Source: Zhengitettix transpicula
Taxonomy: Eukaryota; Arthropoda; Insecta; Orthoptera; Tetrigidae
NCBI GenBank assembly: GCA_037074705.1
Contig: CM073590.1
Location: 164,980,746-165,044,745 of the forward strand
Direction of reading: 5' to 3'
Length of the DNA: 64,000 nt
The number at the start of each line of letters is the position of its first letter. Within the stretch, counting starts at the first letter, position 1. The notes below the pieces were generated by a model. That model had not been told where the DNA came from and ran no database searches. It saw only the letters and a program-made list of their open reading frames with translations. Shown here in pieces: positions 12,348 through 24,813 of this stretch. The translations under genes were made by a program, and so were the position numbers.

Positions 12348-12575
12348 CATACATAATCATTCAATATATAGTTCTCGGAGTTCAACCGGGTTTTGCATAA
12401 TTGTAGAACGCAACGTTTCGATGACTAAAAGCTCTTCGCCTAGAAGATGACGACAGAGCTTTTAGTCGTCGAAACGTTGCGTTCTACAATTATGCAAAAC
12501 CCGGTTGAACTCCGAGAATAATATATTGAACAACTGCACCGGGAAAGGCTTCAATCTTTGTTCATACATAATCAT
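12348..12575 (+). mobile_element. Palindromic hammerhead-like element with 13-bp target duplication
   Basis: Unit 12361-12562 is flanked by perfect CATACATAATCAT copies (12348-12360, 12563-12575). Inside are two arms of roughly 60 nt in inverted orientation (CTCGGAGTTCAACCGGG ... CCCGGTTGAACTCCGAG). Near the centre is the hairpin GACGAC/GTCGTC (12449-12470) followed by GAAAC (12471-12475), preceded by CCTAGAAGA in place of CTGANGA. It ends with CACCGGGAAAGGCTTC, the tail also seen at 841-967. Confidence 0.8.
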
Positions 12576-13474
12576 GTTATGTGGATACTTCAATTAAGCC
12601 ATGCTTCCAGGGCCTTGAAGTCTTGCATAAGTCTTATTACATTTTTAATAGAAAGCCGTTAAATATAATGGCACATATTTGGTTATTTTAATGCACTCTT
12701 ACCGTTCTACAAATTCCTTTAGAGAACAGGTGAGTGGCTAACTAAACATGTGTCTAGTTGATTTTTAAATTTGTCTTGTTCCTTTATTAACTGTTTAATA
12801 TATTTTAGAAGCTTGTTGACAGGGCTTATCCCCTATTCTGTACTATCACTTGTGAAATTAATAGTTTCTTACATTATATATTAAATTTATTTTTATTTCT
12901 GTTGTTGATCCTGTCAACACCACAATTAGCTATAAATAAATTTTTATTGTTAATCTTGAAGAGGGTTAAAGCGTATTGACTTGGGAGGATACGCCTATCT
13001 TTTTGAAAAGTCCTCGACATGATGTTCACGAGTTGACGCGACTTAATATTTTTGGATAATGAATACCTTTTATTTCGCTAAGAGACTCCCAAAAATATTA
13101 TGCCACGTGACAATACCGTGGGAAAGTATGCATTATATGTCAATTTTTGTGTTCCTTTGTCAGTATCGTTAGATATAATTCTTACGACATGAGTTATCTG
13201 TCGAAATCTTCTTTAGAAGTTGATTAATATCTTCTTTTCAATTTGGTTCATTGCCTACAGGAAGTTCTAAAAATTTAGTATATAGAGTTTCAAGTATATT
13301 GTTTAAATTGTATAAGAATAAAATATGAGAATGGGTGAACTGCGAAAGTGTTGAAAAATTCCCGATTTTTAAAACTTAAAATTTAGTACAATTTTATGCT
13401 TCACATTAATTAGTTATTTTACAGATTGCAACGATGCATTGATTGTTTGAAATTGTACATAAATTGTATAATAA
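12576..13474. other. Intergenic DNA, nothing recognised
   Basis: AT-rich, no coding or repeat signal that I can support. Confidence 0.5.
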
Positions 13475-14072
13475 TCTATATAATAAAAAAGGATGTATAT
13501 TTGTATGTATGTATTTACGTTGTTCTTTATACAAATTTTATCGCGTGGACAGAATTCAACAAAAATTGGTACACATATTCTTCAAAATACGAGAAACGGT
13601 ACTGTGAGGGTGACAAACCCATAGCATAAAGGTGGAAAGAATTATAATTAAAAACCGTGATCATTAAATATTAAATTACTGCGCGCCAAGAGACAATGAC
13701 GTCACGCGAGAGAGAGACGTTACTACGCAACGAACAAAGGAAATATTTCCTTTATTAGGAATGAAATAAAGCAGAAATATGTTCTTTAAATAAAAAGTAT
13801 AATTTTATACAGCAATACTCCATCGAATGGTAATAAAGAAGAATACGAATTACTTTACCATCCTTGCGGAAAATGTAAGTTAATTTTCGCGCTATATTAG
13901 TTGTGAGTCTAGCTAACCAATTCATCAATGTAATATTTCGTAATGTATGAAGACTGAGTGACAATTGACAATTATATCCTGAAATACTCAAGGAATATAT
14001 TTAAGTATTCAATTAAATACTTTTTCGAGTTTATATAAATAAGTACACGAGCAACGCCGGGCACCCAGCTAG
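13475..14072 (+). mobile_element. Non-autonomous Helitron-like element, complete
   Basis: 598 bp starting A/TCTATATAATAAAAAAGG and ending in a GC-rich hairpin (GCAACGCCGGGC region) plus CACCCAGCTAG/T. The 5' TC, 3' CTAG, subterminal hairpin, absence of terminal inverted repeats and insertion between A and T are the Helitron rules. It has no Rep/helicase reading frame, so it would need a helper. The 3' end matches the element at 5908 and the 5' end resembles the one at 1059. Confidence 0.72.
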
Positions 14073-15060
14073 TAAAGTAATAAAACATGAGATGACTGGA
14101 TGAACTGCGGTAATAATTGAAAAACAAAAAGAAGTAACGGACAATACTTCAGATATTAGGAATCTCGGGTCACAAGACTAATCGCTCAACATGAAAAACG
14201 TAGTGACAGATAAATTGATAAGAACGCTCAAGGCCACAGAATTTACGTAGATGTAGCGCGGTACCTTATAATTTCCAGAGATATAATTATCGTGTACGTT
14301 TAACGCACAATACGTCTTATGCTGACATTGCAATACGTTCACATCACGCTCCAGTAACATTTACCTGTGAAAATAATAGAGTCCACGTATTATAGTTACC
14401 AACGACGGTATCAATTCACTTGGCATTTCAGTTGATAGCTGTTTTGTCTGCTTTAGCCAAACAATGTGGAAAAACAATATGCTTAAAACTATCCGCAGAA
14501 GGCTCGTGGAGAGTCTCTGCATGAAAAGATTCATTGGGCATTTTTCCACTTGTTCCCTTTCATTTTAAGACTAATCTTTGATGCAGGATGACTTGTTTAA
14601 AACTGTATCTATAGTTTCGTGTTAACGCTATATAAACCAGCATTGAGTCATAAGTGCATGAAACTACGCGTAGAAGTACCAATGACATTACAAACGAAAC
14701 TTTTATTAGTCCGAATACAATTGAACGATCAGTAGCCAATAATTGAAATGGTAATAAAAATAATATATTATTTCTATTGGGTCACAAACAGGAACTGTGC
14801 AACTGAAAATTCTTCCGTAATATTTTTATTTTCCTACCAGAGCATATATCATCATACATTCCATTATTAAACGGGACATTTCATTATTCACCACGACTTC
14901 ATTATTGTCAACTTATAAACCCAATATTATCATATATCAATTTCATCAATCCTGAGCATAAGTGCAGGCCCATGCACTGTATATCTTCATAAATTCAATG
15001 GAGTGAGTACTTTTTTAGTATTTAAATAAATAAATAACCAGATTAGAGACAAAATTAAAT
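14073..15060. other. Intergenic DNA, nothing recognised
   Basis: AT-rich sequence with no supported feature. Confidence 0.5.
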
Positions 15061-15063
15061 TCT

Positions 15064-15215
15064 AATTTAAATACCACACACCGCTTCAGCAATCCTTGAT
15101 GCTTTCGTCAGGTGAGAACGACAGTTGGTTCTTGCGCTTTTAACCACATGACTAAAGCAACCAGGGTTGCAGAAACGGTCTGTGACATTTAAATTACCAC
15201 TTCATTTTGTTTGTT
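15064..15215. repeat. Inverted pair of hammerhead-like motifs
   Basis: Minus strand: CTGACGA (15111-15105), hairpin AGCA/TGCT, GAAGC (15087-15083), then GGTGTGTGGTATTTAA. Plus strand: ATGACTA (15148-15154), perfect hairpin GCAACC-AG-GGTTGC (15157-15170), GAAAC (15172-15176), then GGTCTGTGACATTTAA. The two halves point away from each other and form a foldback of about 150 bp. Confidence 0.55.
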
Positions 15216-15734
15216 ATTTGGGTATTTATTTATGTTATTAGTATTCTTTTAACACACACATATTATATTTCGATTAATACTTTTATACTGGCCATACTCT
15301 TACTTCACGTTCAATAACTTGCAACACGTACGCCAGTCTACAACTGTTATTAATCCAAATAAAATTTGATTATCCAGTTTACAATGAAGTACGAATGATA
15401 TTCGTAAGAGCGCAATTAACCATAGCCAATAAATTCAAATGTTATTTTGACTTTTCTCTGAACTGCCAATTCTAAAACAGTGTAACTTATGTTGTACCTT
15501 GAGAAAGTAGATATAAAAATATGAAAGTCCATTGAAATCCGATAAGTTATTTTGGCGTTTATTCAGTTCCAACGAGCCAACAAAAAAATACGTTTGCGAC
15601 TATTTTGTCAGTTATAAAAATTTATAGTTGCTACTACTAACATTAAGGCTTAAGGTTTATTAATATAATCATAATTTAATTAATATAACTTGGTATGTAT
15701 TCATTGACGTATCTTATTTACTCTGACTAGAACA

Positions 15735-15840
15735 AATGGAGGAATTTATGATTCTCGGGCTTTTAACCGCGTAAACAATTGTATTTGCGACGTTTCGATG
15801 ACGTTCACTGCCATCGTATTCTAGCAATATTTCTGAAAAG
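15735..15840 (-). repeat. Hammerhead-like repeat, decayed
   Basis: On the minus strand CTAGAATAC, hairpin GATG/CATC, GAAACGTCGC (ending near 15787), then CGCGGTTAAAAGCCCGAGAA. It has the same block order as the units at 12.4 and 26.8 kb. Confidence 0.45.
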
Positions 15841-16189
15841 ACTTTATTCATTCACTACACCGATAAAGACTACATTCTTTATTAGCATTTGTAATAATTC
15901 GCAACAAATGTAATAAATTTATTGGCATTTATGTAACTGTACCAAATTGGTATTCGTAATTTATTGAATTTTCATTGCATTTCAAAGTAATATTGAATTA
16001 CATATTTAATATAATCTGACAATTATCATTTAAGAAATAAACAGAAAATCAGCCAATATGTCATAAAAAATTGTGTTAATCAACCGAAACGAAAAATTAT
16101 TACATCCGTCATAGGACGGAATCCATGACACTAAATTCATATCTGAACTTCCAATTTTAATGTATATGTATAGGCGATATTCAAAACTG

Positions 16190-16240
16190 TATATTACCTG
16201 ATGAAGTCCCAAAACGTCGTATTGTAGTGATGTTTGGTTT
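16190..16240 (+). repeat. Hammerhead-core fragment
   Basis: CTGATGA (16198-16204) followed by AGTCCC and AAAACGTCGT. The 3' side of the central stem is missing, so it cannot fold as a ribozyme. Confidence 0.3.
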
Positions 16241-16259
16241 TGGTTGATTAATACATATT

Positions 16260-19200
16260 TATCTAACAAATTAGCTATTTTTATATTTATTTATTAAACA
16301 TTGAATTATATTGATGCGACAAAATGACCCGAAGCCGATTATTTCCATGGTACTATTGTTCTTCAATTCATCGGTAGGCCTCGCCTTGACTTACTTACCT
16401 TGCAGAAAATACGTCCCAATCCGCTCTTACGTTGCCGTCGTGGACCGGGAGTAAATGGCGCTCAGGTGAGGCGGGCCTACGTCAAATATTTGCAATTGCT
16501 TCAATCCGAGTGCCGCCTTCCTCGACCTTTGTGCACCTTATCTCTCGTGGTCTCGACGTAGATACGGTATCACCAATGAGCGAGTGCGCTGGTCAGAACT
16601 GGACCTCCTGTCGCGCACCCGAAAACCATACGCGAGATAATACGTTCTCATAGTAATACGTCATTAGAAATGCTCAACTCAATGAGCTGTTTCCTGTAAT
16701 GTTCCAAAACTTTCCCATACGTATTTCTTGTACAGAGAATGATAAAATAAATCCTCTTTGCTCGCTTACTCTTTATTGACTTTAATTTATTGACTGAAAT
16801 TTAACACACAAAATGTTTTTAAACCAAATAATAATTATTATTACTTTTCTCAGGGCATTTTCAAACATTTATTATTATCAGGGGCATTTAATTTTCTCAA
16901 GGCTCTTACATGAGACTGAAAAAATATTAATTTTACATCAAAACTTGTGGACGTCGTGTAGCAGAAGTTCGTTATACTCTTCCCAGTTCGAAAATATGCA
17001 CACAACTTTTTTTGTTGTTTCTTGCGTTTGGGACCATCCTCTGGCTGCAGTAGATGAAGGCTGCGGGGTGAGTTCCAGAGTATTCAGAAATATTTATTGG
17101 AATACTAGCGCGGTTTTTTCATCCTATCCCTAATTCCATTCCGAGGTTTTCTGACCTGCAAGAAAACAGTGTTTAACTATTTCCTTTATTGTCTGTAGCG
17201 TATCCCACCATAGCAGTTTTACTTTTCTCCAACCATGCCTAGGTCCTGTCTGTACATATTTGGCGCTCATTTTCTGCACGATTTATATCTGATTTTTTCC
17301 GGATTTTAGCATGCTTGACCTTTAATGTTTCATTTTTCTTTCAATTATTCTTTCCGAATGTAACTAGCTGTAATATTGTTTCTCAGGCAAACACATTTCA
17401 CCATTTCCAACCTGATCCGTGATGATGACATTATATTTTCAACTTTATCCTATTCCCCCACAATTTGCTTTCAAGATTAGGGTTCCATTATACTTTTTCT
17501 ATTAGAATTGTCTAAATAACCCTTCTTTCCGTTAAAAATCTGAATTAACCCGCAATTATTGAATGAAAAATAACAAGGTCAAAAGGACGTTATTCTTAAT
17601 CTCATTTGAGATCATAATTTGATTGAGTTTTTGATTTCTCTTAGCGGTAAGGTTCTCATCTTTCTTTTGTGCTATTAAGTACCGAATTTCATTCTTATAT
17701 CTCTTCTTACAGTACTGTAAATGTTAGAAGACCCTTACGTATGTGTGTTGGTTCCAACTCATAGGCGCCTTACCATATTTTCGCAACAGTTATCTATAAC
17801 CATAGTTACTTGTAGAAATAAGTTATGTTGTTATCGCAGAACTAACACCATAAACTAATCGTGGTACACACAAAGGCCATGTACTGATATTTGTTACCTT
17901 GAAATATAGTTTGGTTGTATATTCATAATATGACGGTAAAGTGAAAATGGAAAAGAGCAGAATTTCTGTCGACTTCACTTTTCTACGGCCACCATCGTCT
18001 TCACCTGAAAACATCCATGGAGGAGTTCAACTATATAGAATCCCGATCATAGTTTATGCACGAAATAAACCGGGAACTTCACTCTTTAAATGACTTCGAT
18101 ATATAATTTACTTATTACTCAATTGTAAATAAGAGTACATTGTCAATATGCAATAAAAAAATTAAAAAATGACTTCTCTATTTGTCGATTTGATGCATCA
18201 TATTTAGTCATTTTACTTCTTTGCAACATTCAAAGATCTGCTCTAGAAAATATAAGTACTTCGTGCGATAACTGATTGGCTAGTGTTGTGCAAGTCAATA
18301 CGCGAAACCGTTAATAACTCATTGAAGTATTAATAGTAACGTAATACGTGCTCTTAGCCATTCGAAGGCAGAAATATGTTCGGGAATTTCGGGAAGAATC
18401 GTGCAGTGCGTTAATACGTGCTAAAATATATAAAAATATTTTTCATAAATGAATATTGATATCGACAAAGTGCCGCTTGATTTTAGCTGAGTAGTGGATT
18501 ACTAACAATAGTTGAAAGGTGGTAAGATTGAGAGTTGTTAAACGAATAATTAAAGACTTTCCCAAACTGTTTATTATACTGAAATTTCTTAGCTAATCAT
18601 TGGAATAGCTCAAATAAGTACATGGCTGCATAGATAACGAATTATTATAATTTTATGTTTATTTATACCAAGGGTAGGTCTTCGGCTCGCCCAATATTTT
18701 TTATGACAAAACGTTAAGACAGTAATACTGTTTCCCCGGCATTTGTGGTTTATATTGCCACGAGGAAGTATGTATTTGTTAGGGAATTATTTCCTCCATC
18801 AGTCTCAGTCGCAACGGGAACTTTAGTGCGAGTTCTCATTGGTCCCCAATTCTTTACAACTTATGAAGACTTTCAAAACAATAACCAGGTTCGTAGTGCT
18901 TAAATATAGTTCCAAAAGTTTTCTTGTTAGATTTGTTTGTTACAGAAGCAGAAAGTTAATTGAACTTAGCTCAGACTATTTTCCTTTTAGTATCATACCC
19001 AAGAAGCTGTATTATTTTTTTCGATGAAAGGATTAACATTTTTACTTACACTTACCTTAAATATTTAATTTTAAAAATATTTCAATGAAAATTTATTGCA
19101 TAATAGTTAATTATGGTTTGTTAATTAAATTTCCATGTGGGTTTATGTAATCTTTTTTCATTTTCAGACTCATTAATTAATTAATTTTCAATTTAAGGTT

Positions 19201-19505
19201 ACAAATGTAATTAAAACTATTATTTACATTAATCTCATTTTCTGTCAGGGCCAGATATTTAACATAAATGGCATACACTGAATTTACAATTTTCTCCGAT
19301 TATTATTATATCGATTACTTAGTGTTTAATTCTTCTTTGCCTGTTAATCGGATTCCAAGTCTGCATCTTGTAGTCAGTATTATACCTTCCTCTTTCTTTA
19401 GCCTTAAACATAAATAAAACTGGCTCATAACATCGTGTGAACTGCTAATAACCACATACTCAAGAATACCTTTCTTATTTTGGTAGTGACTGTCTACCTG
19501 CCTAT
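16260..19505. other. Intergenic DNA; one GC-richer island
   Basis: The only contrast is 16370-16650, clearly richer in G, C and CpG than its surroundings, with no recognisable coding frame or family repeat. The rest is AT-rich and featureless to me. Confidence 0.4.
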
Positions 19506-19509
19506 CATT

Positions 19510-19800
19510 CAAGTTGCGGCTTCTCCCTTTGAATAACATAGGAATGAATAGGGATGAGAAGTGTTGAATGGACAAGAAGGTAGTCAAGGGTTAGCCAGCC
19601 TGTAGACTAAGCATCCTACCTTAGAGAAATCAGAATCAAGTACGTCGGGATCTCGGTACTTCTCCCACACACTGCCGATGACTGCATTTTACAGCGACTC
19701 GTCTATCAGATTTCGATACAGCTGGTCGTCTGTTTCAATGAGAACAACAGCAATGGATCCCGGAACATATATCTCTCAAACGCGGCCTAGGTAACTCATT
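19510..19800 (-). mobile_element. R1 retroposon, old diverged copy
   Basis: Reading the plus strand, blocks such as AACATAGGAATGAATAGGGA, TCAAGGGTTAGCCAG, CTTCTCCCACAC and GATCCCGGAACATATA occur in the right order for a reversed R1, with many substitutions. Confidence 0.55.
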
Positions 19801-20361
19801 TCATGGAAACCTTAATTTATGATCTCTAGTAACGAATCAAAGAAAATAAAGTCAAAAGGAACAAAACTTGCTATAAACAATTATATTTTTTCCCTCCTTT
19901 CTCCTCTACTACATGCCCTTCAAATCAATTACCTAACCTTCACAGTGCTGCCCATTAATGATTCAACTTTCCTCGCCCTAACAATTAAGTCCGGAGACGA
20001 CAGTCAACATTTTCTGTCACAGACCTCAACAATGCGCTCATAAAAGAAAGAAATATCCGTGGTGGACGGGGAAGTCACTGTTATTAATAGCGTCTTCACT
20101 TTGTTTTGGTCCTTACTGCGTAGTTGTCTAAGAACCCAGCCATTTTAAAATTGAACCCCCAAATTTGATTAATAATAACAGTTTTCAGATATAAGTCGAC
20201 GTAAATTCCATAAGTATGTAAAATGATAGTAACACCTTATAAAATGTAGATTCCTTACATTGGACGAAGACAAGTGCGTTGTTGTGTAAAGAACAAAATT
20301 ATGATGTTGCTCAAAAGAAATAAACTTCAAAATCAGTTTAGAGAACATTTTTTAATAATTG

Positions 20362-20725
20362 AACCTAAAGAATTTTTTTTTATTAGGGCAACAGGCTACA
20401 TGAGGGTAATCCACTTTGGCCAACTCCCCTTTAATAGCATAGGAAGGGATTTGAAAGGGGGGATGGGGAAGGGTAGAGGAAGGTAGCCAAGGGTTAACTA
20501 GGGCCCCCGGGCTATATTTTACGGATCCTACCTGGCATTCGCCTAAAGAAATGCAGGGAAAACCATAGAAAAACCTGCATCAGGTAGGTCGGGCATTGGG
20601 TACTTGTCCCACGCCCTTCCGATAGCGGGAGAGGAGTTTGCTGTGGGGACGCAGAATTCCCTTCTCCGTGCCTCGACTAGTTTAGGAGGCAGCTGGCCGA
20701 CTATTCCAATAAGGAAACCTAAAGA
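20362..20725 (-). mobile_element. R1 retroposon with A tail and 10-bp target duplication
   Basis: Element 20372-20715, minus strand, 5'-truncated. It has a run of A (T on the plus strand, 20373-20382) at its 3' end and perfect AACCTAAAGA copies on both sides (20362-20371, 20716-20725). This is the clearest evidence that R1 moves by target-primed reverse transcription. Confidence 0.85.
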
Positions 20726-22410
20726 GATTTCGAGATTGATTTATACTTTTAATAATTTGTTTCAAAGGTACGTTTAAGCAGGGAGTAATAAAAAATTATA
20801 TAGATCGTTAGAAAGCAAAACGCCTGAATATTTAAAAAAAATGGTGCTTTGGAAAAATTCCGATTATTGAAATATATGTTTACAGAGGTTTAACAAGGAA
20901 ACGAGTTTATTTAGTCAATCATTCATCGATGAAGGTAGAGGGAACTGTTAATTGTAAGAATAGCACCGGAAAAAGCGTTTACAATAAATAAGATAAATAA
21001 TGAACGATGTCGCATAGAGTAGGAATTTTGAAGTTTAGTATACACCTAGATGAATACAGCAGAAAACTAGCCATATGACTAAGAGATAAAAGACGACTTT
21101 TTATATAAATAAATAGAAGAAATTTCCACATATATTTAAAATCCTTTTATATATTGTTTTCTAACAATTCAAAATTTATCGATTTTCTGTTGCATTTTTC
21201 TTTATTAAATTACAAAATTCTGACAGTTAACATAATGTTTTATTAAACATGTTAACAAAACGAATTTTATTTTGTAGAATATATCAGATACCACAAATTT
21301 TCTTGAAACTAATAATTAGCTATAGATAATTTTAAATGTTTATTTCCATTCAACACAAACAATATAATTATTCATGTTTATAAATAGTTACTTTATAAAA
21401 AATTAATGCTTACTTCAAATGTTATACCAATGTAAGTGCCTTACAGAGACGATATTTAAAAAATTAAAGCATTAATCGTACATTAATCGAAATAAATTCA
21501 GTTCCTGCATCAGTTTGTATCGTTTTCAATTGTCCATAACAGAAAACACGTAATGCTTTATGATGATACCTAGACGCGATAACCGTTTTACAACGTCGTT
21601 CAATGGTAACTTATCTATCCGAAAATATACGCACATTTTTTTCATTTTTGGGAAATTTAATAGAAAGGATTTAACCAAATTTTAGACCAATTTATAATAT
21701 AATATAATTCTGCTCTGTGGTGAGACTCTAATTAAATCAATCCCGATTTTTATGACACTAGTTTACATAGTATAAAAACCTATGTGGATTTATAGTTTTG
21801 AAATATTTTTTGTTTGATTTTATTATATTTTACTTTGAAATCTTCAATAGTGATATTATCTAACCCATATTTGAATATATATAATCCATAAAAATGAGTA
21901 TCTTAATACCCCATGTAGCATAACAGTATAATAAATTACTGTACAATGATTCTATTTTAATTAACTAGCTAAGTATTCGACAGTGAATCGACACTAACCT
22001 CTTGGTAAACAATTCCTTTAACCAGCATCAATAGCGTTATTGTATGAAACATGTCCCATTTATGTTCCCCTCCCCGACCTAACACCTCGGCATCTAACTA
22101 CAAGTACACCATGATGATGACTGACGGTGCTTAACAACTCGATAATTCTCTTATTACATAAAATAATAGTGTATAAAAATCACGCCGAATTAAAGCAGTG
22201 AAAAATACTTGCTAACTTAATTAAGTCTAAAAACACTCCTGGTAGGTTAAAGGAGTAAAAATACAATATTTAATTAAATCGAGAAAAAACATCTACTTGG
22301 TTCCCTAAGAAGATCAGAAACACACCCGGTAACTAAAGAGAGTAAAAAATACTCCGGGTAACTTTTTATCAACCAGGTCCACCTCCATGTCGAGGAACAT
22401 AAAAACCACC
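20726..22410. other. Intergenic DNA, nothing recognised
   Basis: AT-rich sequence with no coding or repeat signal that I can support. Confidence 0.5.
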
Positions 22411-22414
22411 TGGG

Positions 22415-23519
22415 ATAATGCGAGAATTAAACTCAGCGACTCCTACATCTCTGCAATCGATCCCCAATTCGGTCGTTTTTCCATCATTTTTTATGTAAAC
22501 CTCCTTCAACCACCATCCGTATGGGTGTTTCCATCTTTTGCCTGTCAAGATTGTAATTAGACACTTAAAAAAAACTTTTAGAATGCTATTATCAAATCAG
22601 CGACCCCGAAAATATTATATTCGACGCTAATAAAGGTCGTTTACGAATGTTTTTTAAAATTCCACCCTCTCCACCTCATTTCTAGAGGTGATAGGTGTTT
22701 CTTAACCCCTCGGTGTTTGTTCTTCGATCGTAAGTAACATATCTGTAATGCTTGGTAGAAATTGATCGACGCGTTTAAGATTGTACTCCTGAAGACTACA
22801 TTTTAACCAGTATAGTAAATCTCTGAATTGTACTTCATGACTTATATAACCCCGAATTCAACCCAATTCTCGGTTGTTTACCCATTACTTTTACGTAACG
22901 GCCTTTCACCCACTTCCTCCTCCACCCCAATACCTAGGGGCTGGACTAGACCTTAACTGTCATAGTGAATCTCAGAATTAAACTCATGAATTCTATAATC
23001 CTGGATTTTACTCCAATCTAGATTGTTTCGCGTTTTTTTTAATTACAATTTAACGTCGCTTTAACCTTTTGGTCTTTAGTGACTTACATCTATTAAGTTC
23101 TACATTTGTATAACATTTAAATTACTTTAAACAAATCAGTTTTCATCGTAAAGTCTATGAGGTTGTTTCGCGTTATTTGTTATGAAACTCCTCTGCACCT
23201 CCTTCCTTAGAGTTGCTACCTTCCCATGCTGTCAGATGTTGAAATTATTCTCCAAAAACATATTTAGAGAAACTATAAAATTCATCGACCCAGAAAACTA
23301 ATTATTCGACCCGAATATCAGGCGTTTTAGCATGTTTTAAAATTTCACTCCCGCTCATCACTTGGGTGTGTGGGTGTGGCCTAACGCTTCGGAAGGCCGA
23401 CAGAAACCTTCGCGGGCGCGCTCACAACTCACCAAAGTTTCATCGCAATCGGATGAATGGCATAGGAACATATTAGGGAATCGCAGACAAACATTTGTAT
23501 GTATGTATATATAAATGGA
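22415..23519 (-). mobile_element. Helitron-like repeat with several internal modules, diverged
   Basis: Contains three to four imperfect modules, each with a GGTTGTTT-like block, CCACCTCC-type pyrimidine stretch and AGCATGTTTT block. Its right end, AACTCACCAAAGTTTCATCG followed by CAATCGGATGAATGG and a TATATA tract, matches the 5' end region at 968-1059. No intact CTAG hairpin is visible at the left edge. Confidence 0.5.
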
Positions 23520-24590
23520 CCAAAATCCATCTCCCAGATAATCTAACAGCTTAAATAAATAAAAAATCCAACTGATGTTACAATTGTCTTCATAAGGTGT
23601 ATCTTTATAAAACTTTAAACCATCTCAAGGATCTTACGTTACAAAACGTATGGATAATGATAATAAACTAACCATATTGTCAGATATATATGGCGTGAAC
23701 TAGTTAAACTTCAAATTAAACATATTACAAATTTCGTGGAACATATTTTATATTCATAAAATCAAAATGTTTGTCAATATCAAGGAAAACTTACATTTAC
23801 AAGATATTTTCAGTTTGAAAAATGAGATATTTTAATACTGAAATTAGACAAGCCGTATTTTACAAGTAAATAGTTGGATAAGTTTCAGGGAAATTTTTGC
23901 TTTGACAAAAATTAATCATCAATTATTTTAGAGAAAACGCTAAACTTCCGCAGATATTTCTGCCACGGCAAGTAGCTTATCTTGGTTTATCATTGCCTTA
24001 TCTTATACTGTAGGTCATACACTTCAAACGAATTTATCTTGCGTAATTCATGGATTATTTTTTTGAAACAGTAGCTTTCCTTAGAAAAATCTGATATATT
24101 TCATAGTGGTGTAAAAATAATAACCATCCGAAAGCAATTGGTTAAGACGTCACCTTTCCTACATTTGATGTATGGTGTAAGATAGATAAAAATTCAATAA
24201 ATTCTACAAATCTTCTATACAAAAAATCTTTTGCAAACTTAGAGCCGAAAAAATATTTTTCTGTTTCAATAAATCATTTTTTACTCCTGTTAAATCAATA
24301 TAATAATATTTTCCAAGATATTAAAATATTAATTTGGTCATAAGGGATTGAAAAAATATCTTTTGGATAATGGAGCCTTACTATCGGTTAAAACACAGCC
24401 GAATAAATTATGTTAAAATGATGAATGGATTAATTTTCTACGAATGATCAAGTATTCGTTGATAGGGAGAGGAATAATACTAATAACATATTCTTCAGTA
24501 ACCGACAATTTCCGGTTCAAACAAGCATGGGAACAATGCCATGCTTAAAAAAAAAAGGAATCAAAAATTCTTTTATTTAATATTACGAAT
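23520..24590. other. Intergenic DNA, nothing recognised
   Basis: AT-rich, featureless at this level of inspection. Confidence 0.5.
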
Positions 24591-24591
24591 A

Positions 24592-24813
24592 AGTACCCAA
24601 TGCCCGACCTACCTGAAGCAGGTTTTTCTAGGGTTTTCCCTGCATTTCTTTAGGCGAATGCCGGGGAGGATCCTTAAAATATAACCCGGGGACCCCAATA
24701 GTAACCCTTGGCTACCTTCCTCAACCCTTCCACATTCCCCCTTTCAAATCCCTTCCTATGCTATTAAAGGGGAGTTGCCCAATGTGGATCACCCTCATGT
24801 AGCCTGTTGCCCA
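24592..24813 (+). mobile_element. R1 retroposon, 5'-truncated
   Basis: 3' half only, from AAGTACCCAATGCCCGACC to CATGTAGCCTGTTGCCC, ending where the R2 copy begins. Confidence 0.72.
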
